From Protopterus annectens (taxonomy: Eukaryota > Chordata > Ceratodontiformes > Protopteridae), in the NCBI RefSeq assembly GCF_019279795.1, contig NC_056725.1:1613300859-1613364858 (forward strand): 64,000 nucleotides of DNA. Reading direction: 5' to 3'. Of this stretch, positions 60,230 through 64,000 are shown one piece after another. The position numbers were made by a program, and so were the translations under genes. A model generated the notes under the pieces. It made no database searches. It was given only the letters and a program-made list of their open reading frames with translations, and had not been told where the DNA came from. Numbering within the stretch: the first letter of the stretch is position 1; each line of letters opens with the position of its first letter.

Positions 60230-60370
60230 ACAACAGAAAGTCACCCAGGCAACAAGGAGTAAGTCCAAAAGTAAAGGTTTATTCCACGGTCAAATCTATC
60301 AGGAGGAACACAGAACACCAGTGTTGGTGCCCAATAGCATCTTCTTCAGTATGAATCTCATGTATGTTTT
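60230..60370 (-). mobile_element. PLE-E: Penelope-like terminal fragment with decayed hammerhead
   Basis: The minus strand has ACTGAAGAAGATGCTATTGG then GCACCAACACTGGTGTTCTG and ends GGAATAAACCTTTACTTTTG. The layout (CTGAAGA, one extra A, GATGC/GC(A)CC hairpin, ACACTGGTGT, then an A-rich end) parallels the PLE-B terminus. The GAAA box is mutated to CAAC. No coding sequence remains. Confidence 0.5.
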
Positions 60371-60881
60371 TCTTTCTGCTAGGTTTCACCCAGGAATAAA
60401 GTTGTCATTGCACACTTACTCACTGCTGACTGCATTGCTTTCTGTTGTGCTATTTTTTTGTGGATTGTAGTTAGCAAGCAACAACCACTGTAAAACCAGA
60501 TGAAGGCATGTTCAGAATTTCTGTTACAGATAGACTGGGCTGATGTATGCCAAGAACTCCAGTCACTGACAGGTGAATTGTGGTAACTGAGGTGTCCTAT
60601 CCTTCCCTGGCTAGGTGCTGACAGTTCAGGGACTAGGGATAGGATGGAGATGGAACTGGCTCAGACTCCCTTTAATGCCAGGCTGGTATTGGTTTAAGAT
60701 GGCAAGTGGGGTATGTAAAGGTTCCAATCACAGCAGGCTTGCATGTGCAGTAGGTAGGAACACTGATAACTATCAGGCAGTGGAGGGGGCCATTAGCTGT
60801 GTATCTAATATTTTTTATCTTAAATTGGTGAAGTTGACTTTCTACTGCATGCACTGGCTTTTACAAATCCCTGCAGGATAT

Positions 60882-60938
<57 letters not shown>

Positions 60939-61165
60939 GCTTCAACAAAGTATTAGTTTAAAGGTGTGCATACTTATGCAACCAGCTTATTGTACATTTT
61001 TTATTTTTTATATTTTTTTTTCCCTAACAGATTTGTTTGTTTTTCAATTGAACTGTACAGGTTATAGGTCACATTAAAGATGGCAAGCAATTTGAAATGA
61101 TGTATTGCGGTTATATCACAAAAACCTAGTGTTTTAACATCAGTGTGTACACTTTTTATATCCAC
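60371..61165. other. Intronic stretch with a (TA)n block
   Basis: (TA)n at about 60882-60931; otherwise unassigned. Confidence 0.6.
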
Positions 61166-61324
<159 letters not shown>

Positions 61325-61876
61325 CCTAAGTCCAAAACTGTAAGATCTCAGAGAGTTTCCCTTACTTTAAGGTGCAGTAGTATCTGTTTAGCATATATAT
61401 TCGAAGTGCTGCTGCACAGCTCCCATGCCAGGGACTGAAGGTGGAACAGCTATTTTCAATGTTTCCTGTTCCTTTTTATTTCATGGTTTATTTTTCAAGT
61501 ATCAGAACTCAACAAAATCAGGCTTCCACTCATGATAGGGAGAAATCACACACTATTGATGTTACAAATAATTAAGGATGTGCTGTATACATTTAGTCTA
61601 GCATCTACCTTGGAGATCCAGAATGGAGAAACGTTCCTGAATCAGAATTCCTCATGCCTGGTTTTATGTCCAGAACACATCAGGAGTAATGAGCTTGCAT
61701 TTTGTAATGGACATTCATTAATCCTATCACTAGATTTCAAGTAAGATGCACAGTATAAAGCATGGTACTCTCTAAATCTTTCTAAAGTGAAACCCAAAGG
61801 ATTTTAAGCTTAGTGAGATATGTATGCTGTACTTGGATGCAGTACAACCAGTAACAGGAATATTGTTTCAACCTAG
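61325..61876. other. Intron end with acceptor of the channel exon
   Basis: No gene recognised. Acceptor TTGTTTCAACCTAG ends at 61876; its pyrimidine tract is short. Confidence 0.6.
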
Positions 61877-61977
61877 AGTCTCTGTTTTCGTATCCAGAAG
61901 ATGATAGACGTGTACAAACCAGAGTGGTGTGAAGTACGGGAAGACTGGTCCGTCTACCTTTTCTCACCTCAGAACAG
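61877..61977 (+). CDS. CACNA1H: T-type calcium channel alpha-1 subunit, exon before IIIS1
   Basis: Exon of 101 bp: 33 codons plus two bases (phase 2 donor AACAG|GTCAGT). It starts with SLCFRIQKMIDVYKP and continues EWCEVREDWSVYLFSPQNR. This cytoplasmic segment lies immediately before transmembrane helix S1 of domain III and is strongly conserved among T-type channels. It follows YDEEIDY of the exon at 18865-19296 in frame, which supports a single gene. The last two bases (AG) require a G or purine from the next exon to complete Arg or Ser; the FRVLCQ block should follow outside the window. The KMIDVYKP and WCEVREDW sequences favour CACNA1H over the divergent equivalent in CACNA1G. Confidence 0.92.
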
Positions 61978-63031
61978 GTCAGTTCTTCATAACAATTTAT
62001 ATTTAATTACAATGGGTTATGGGGAAGGTGAAGACAATCTATAGACCCTTCCTGAACTTTGTTGAGGTAAGCACAGCAAACCTGTTTAGCACTGGACTAA
62101 TAAAGGTGAAACAGCTGCTTGCCTACTATGAGACTGACTGTGTTCTGCTATAGTATATCTAAAAGTATCGCTTACTATTAATGTTTCATGTCCATATTAC
62201 TGGGGATGCACTGCAATTCTGGTCAAGTAGCTTCTATATGATTTAACAATTGATGAAACCAATTTGCCTTCAACATAGTTATTATCAGTGCCTTAAAAGC
62301 ATTTCAAAAGAAGCATTTTATATCTGAATTTTGGAGAGTAAACTGCCTTATTAAGTGATATTTTTGTGCAGTATGACCCAAGGAGCATAATTTCGTTAAA
62401 AAAAAAATATTTTTTAAGACATAGTGATATCTCACTGATATTATAGATTTTTATAAAGAATAAACAAGTAAATATTTGGTTTATTTTATTTCCATTAATA
62501 AGTAAATATTTGGTTTATTATATTTCCATTTTCATCATGCCTGCCTGCATCCAATTTCCTCAGAAGCCCTGGAAACCTTGTTTCTTAGCTTTGATGTATT
62601 AATTATGTAGAATTTGTTTTCTCTGTTAAAGATACTCTGCCTTATATTCTACTTTGTCTGCCAAATGTTAAACAACCATGTTATAAAGGTAAGATGGTAC
62701 CTTTTCTTGAACCAGAATGGAGGTTACAGTAAACAGTCTAAGACATTAGACTTATTTAGTTTTAGAACCAGATTGTCCTTCTGAACATTTCCATTTTCAG
62801 GGAAGATACAGGGAGTGGATATACTACAAAATTAAGAAAGCAATAATAGTAAAATTAGACAGGGTGTGAGTTATTGTGGAATAACAATGTTTTGAGGCAC
62901 AGCCTCATTGTCTCTAGGATGTATGTTATTTATCAGTAATACCAACCACACAGGACAGAAGAAAACAGGTAATCAATATTTTTTTTTGTGATATGCATGT
63001 ATATTAGGCATGAAATGGTTGTTATACTATA
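61978..63031. other. Next intron of the channel gene, no other gene
   Basis: Starts with GTCAGT. A diverged 34-bp duplication (AAGTAAATATTTGGTTTATT) is at 62467-62530. Otherwise AT-rich. Confidence 0.55.
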
Positions 63032-63099
63032 TATGAACTCTCAAAACAAAAAACAACTTGCGAAAAAATGCACCAGGATAACACGCTCATACGACTCCT

Positions 63100-63179
63100 G
63101 CTTTAATAACTTTAAACGCACTTTAAAAACGTTTTTCGTCTTACTGAATAGTAAAACTTCTTCAGAAGAATATTTAAAC
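63100..63179 (-). ncRNA. Hammerhead ribozyme motif, left arm (core intact)
   Basis: By-eye folding of the minus strand. CUGAAGA is at 63165-63159, then one extra A. Stem II GUUUUACU/AGUAAGAC has 8 pairs (one G-U) and loop AUUC; then GAAA at 63137-63134. Stem III AACG/CGUU closes an 11-nt loop. Cleavage triplet UUA is at 63115-63113. Stem I has AAG/CUU next to the core, an internal loop, AUU/AAU, a bulge and AAA/UUU. All invariant core bases are present. Confidence 0.68.
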
Positions 63180-63850
63180 ATACACAAAAGTCAGTCTTTA
63201 AATAAACTTCCAATTAAACTGGCGCCAAAATAAAAATGCCTCAATATGTAACACACCTTCTTAAAGCAATAATAACCTATTTTTCACAGACCTAATTAAA
63301 TTTCAATATTGGTGTAACATACTAAAACATGCAAATAAATGGATTCAAAAACATTGAACTACATCAAATTTGGTTAAAAAACTACCCAATTAAAAACAAT
63401 AGAAAATCATTGTTACATGAATAAATAAATGAATGTATAGCTGCATAAATCGATGTACTTTCTATGCCTAAACTACATGTTAATATGAATACAATGTATC
63501 AAAAAAAGGATATGTGTATCTTAAATTTAAGCATGCTCTTTTTCACCAAGCACCACACTAAATTACCTTTTATCCTATATTAATGTGCTTACAATTAAAC
63601 ATCTTAAAAATAACACATTTCAAGCAAATGCCCTATGAGCTAATATTCACTGTTATACTATTATTTAAACTTGATCATAAAAATTTATCTTTTATTAAAA
63701 ACTTCTTAAAATGATATACAAAATTAATTAATTAGGTTTGTGAAAAACAGGTTATTATTGCTTTAAGAAGGTGTGTTACATATTGAGGCGTTTTTATTTT
63801 GGCGCCAATTTAATTGGAAGTTTATTTAAAGGCTGACTTTTGTGTATGTT

Positions 63851-63927
63851 TAAATATTCTTCTGAAAAAGTTTTACTATTCAGTAAGACGAAAAACGTTT
63901 TTAAAGTGCGTTTAAAGTTATTAAAGC
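63851..63927 (+). ncRNA. Hammerhead motif, right arm (core mutated)
   Basis: Inverted copy of the left-arm motif. Stem II, GAAA (63890-63893), stem III and the UUA triplet are all retained, but the first box reads CUGAAAA (63862-63868): the conserved G of CUGANGA (G8, the general acid) is A. Expected to be inactive. Confidence 0.6.
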
Positions 63928-64000
63928 GGGAGTCGTTGTATGAGCGTGTTATCCTGGTGCATTTTTCCACAAGTTGTTATACTATAGCTGTTTTATTGAC

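Larger units (their letters stand above)
63032..63972. mobile_element. Long hairpin element with hammerhead motifs, probably Penelope-like
   Basis: Two arms of about 250 bp (63052-63299 and 63728-63978) are inverted copies with few differences, around a 428-bp AT-rich loop without coding capacity. The direct repeat gttgttatactata lies at 63018-63031 and 63973-63986, next to a 20-bp unpaired left tail. Each arm holds a hammerhead-like sequence. PLE-C has the same plan (27-bp tail, inverted arms, 15-bp duplication), so I infer a non-autonomous, PLE-derived element. A foldback or MITE DNA transposon is the alternative; its expected short TSD is not evident. Confidence 0.65.

Noticed and set aside
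62988-63233. 81-residue plus-strand frame at the hairpin
   Set aside because: It runs through the inverted-repeat arm and antisense to the hammerhead motif; the other arm does not keep a matching frame.

Overview
The window looks like a piece of a large, repeat-swollen vertebrate genome. Two exons on the + strand (18865-19296 and 61877-61977) encode consecutive parts of a T-type voltage-gated calcium channel alpha-1 subunit, closest in my reading to CACNA1H. They are separated by a 42.6-kb intron, and the first 18.9 kb of the window is probably the preceding intron. Everything else I can identify is transposon-derived or simple repeat. CR1, L2-like and L1-like LINEs, Penelope-like elements (PLE), a DIRS-type element, PIF/Harbinger pieces and a fish-like SINE are present, and I saw no clear Gypsy or ERV LTR element. 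That mix suggests a lungfish-like genome, with caecilian, salamander or elasmobranch as alternatives. The species assignment is inference.

Layout. 1-1.6 kb: PLE-A coding region, interrupted, running off the left edge. 1.9-3.0 kb: diverged tandem repeats with a period near 230 bp. 3.1-11.8 kb: one old CR1 copy (CR1-A, - strand) that received a SINE, an L1-like LINE, an L2-like 3' tail, PLE-B and PLE-C; three of these insertions keep visible target-site duplications. 14.4-15.1 kb: PLE-D reverse transcriptase fragment. 17.1-17.6 kb: old CR1 fragment. 18.9-19.3 kb: channel exon. 20.0-20.6 kb: long CA and TATTA microsatellites. 20.9-21.2 kb: second SINE. 22.4-24.1 kb: L2-like LINE. 26.6-33.2 kb: DIRS element split by CR1-B. 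34.6-36.1 kb: Harbinger Myb-like remnant. 37.0-38.7 kb: CR1-D. 41.4-42.8 kb: LINE endonuclease fragment. 44.0-45.7 kb: possible third Myb-like remnant. 46.4-51.5 kb: CR1-C, the most complete CR1, with tandem 5' repeats. 53.2-56.2 kb: Harbinger element with convergent Myb-like and DDE transposase genes. 58.1-58.6 kb: 54-bp minisatellite. 60.2 kb: PLE terminus. 61.9 kb: channel exon. 63.0-64.0 kb: long hairpin element.

The most interesting signal is at the PLE termini. PLE-B and the terminal hairpin each contain a sequence that can be folded by eye into a complete hammerhead ribozyme: CUGANGA, stem II, GAAA, stem III and a UH cleavage site. Two further PLE ends keep decayed versions. PLE-C and the terminal hairpin share an architecture: two inverted terminal-repeat copies around a short loop, an unpaired 20-27 bp tail on one side, and flanking 14-15 bp direct repeats. 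This links the otherwise anonymous hairpin at the right edge to Penelope-like retrotransposition.

The channel exons are the only host coding sequence I can support. All transposon proteins seen carry stops, frameshifts or truncations, so none looks autonomously active as it stands.
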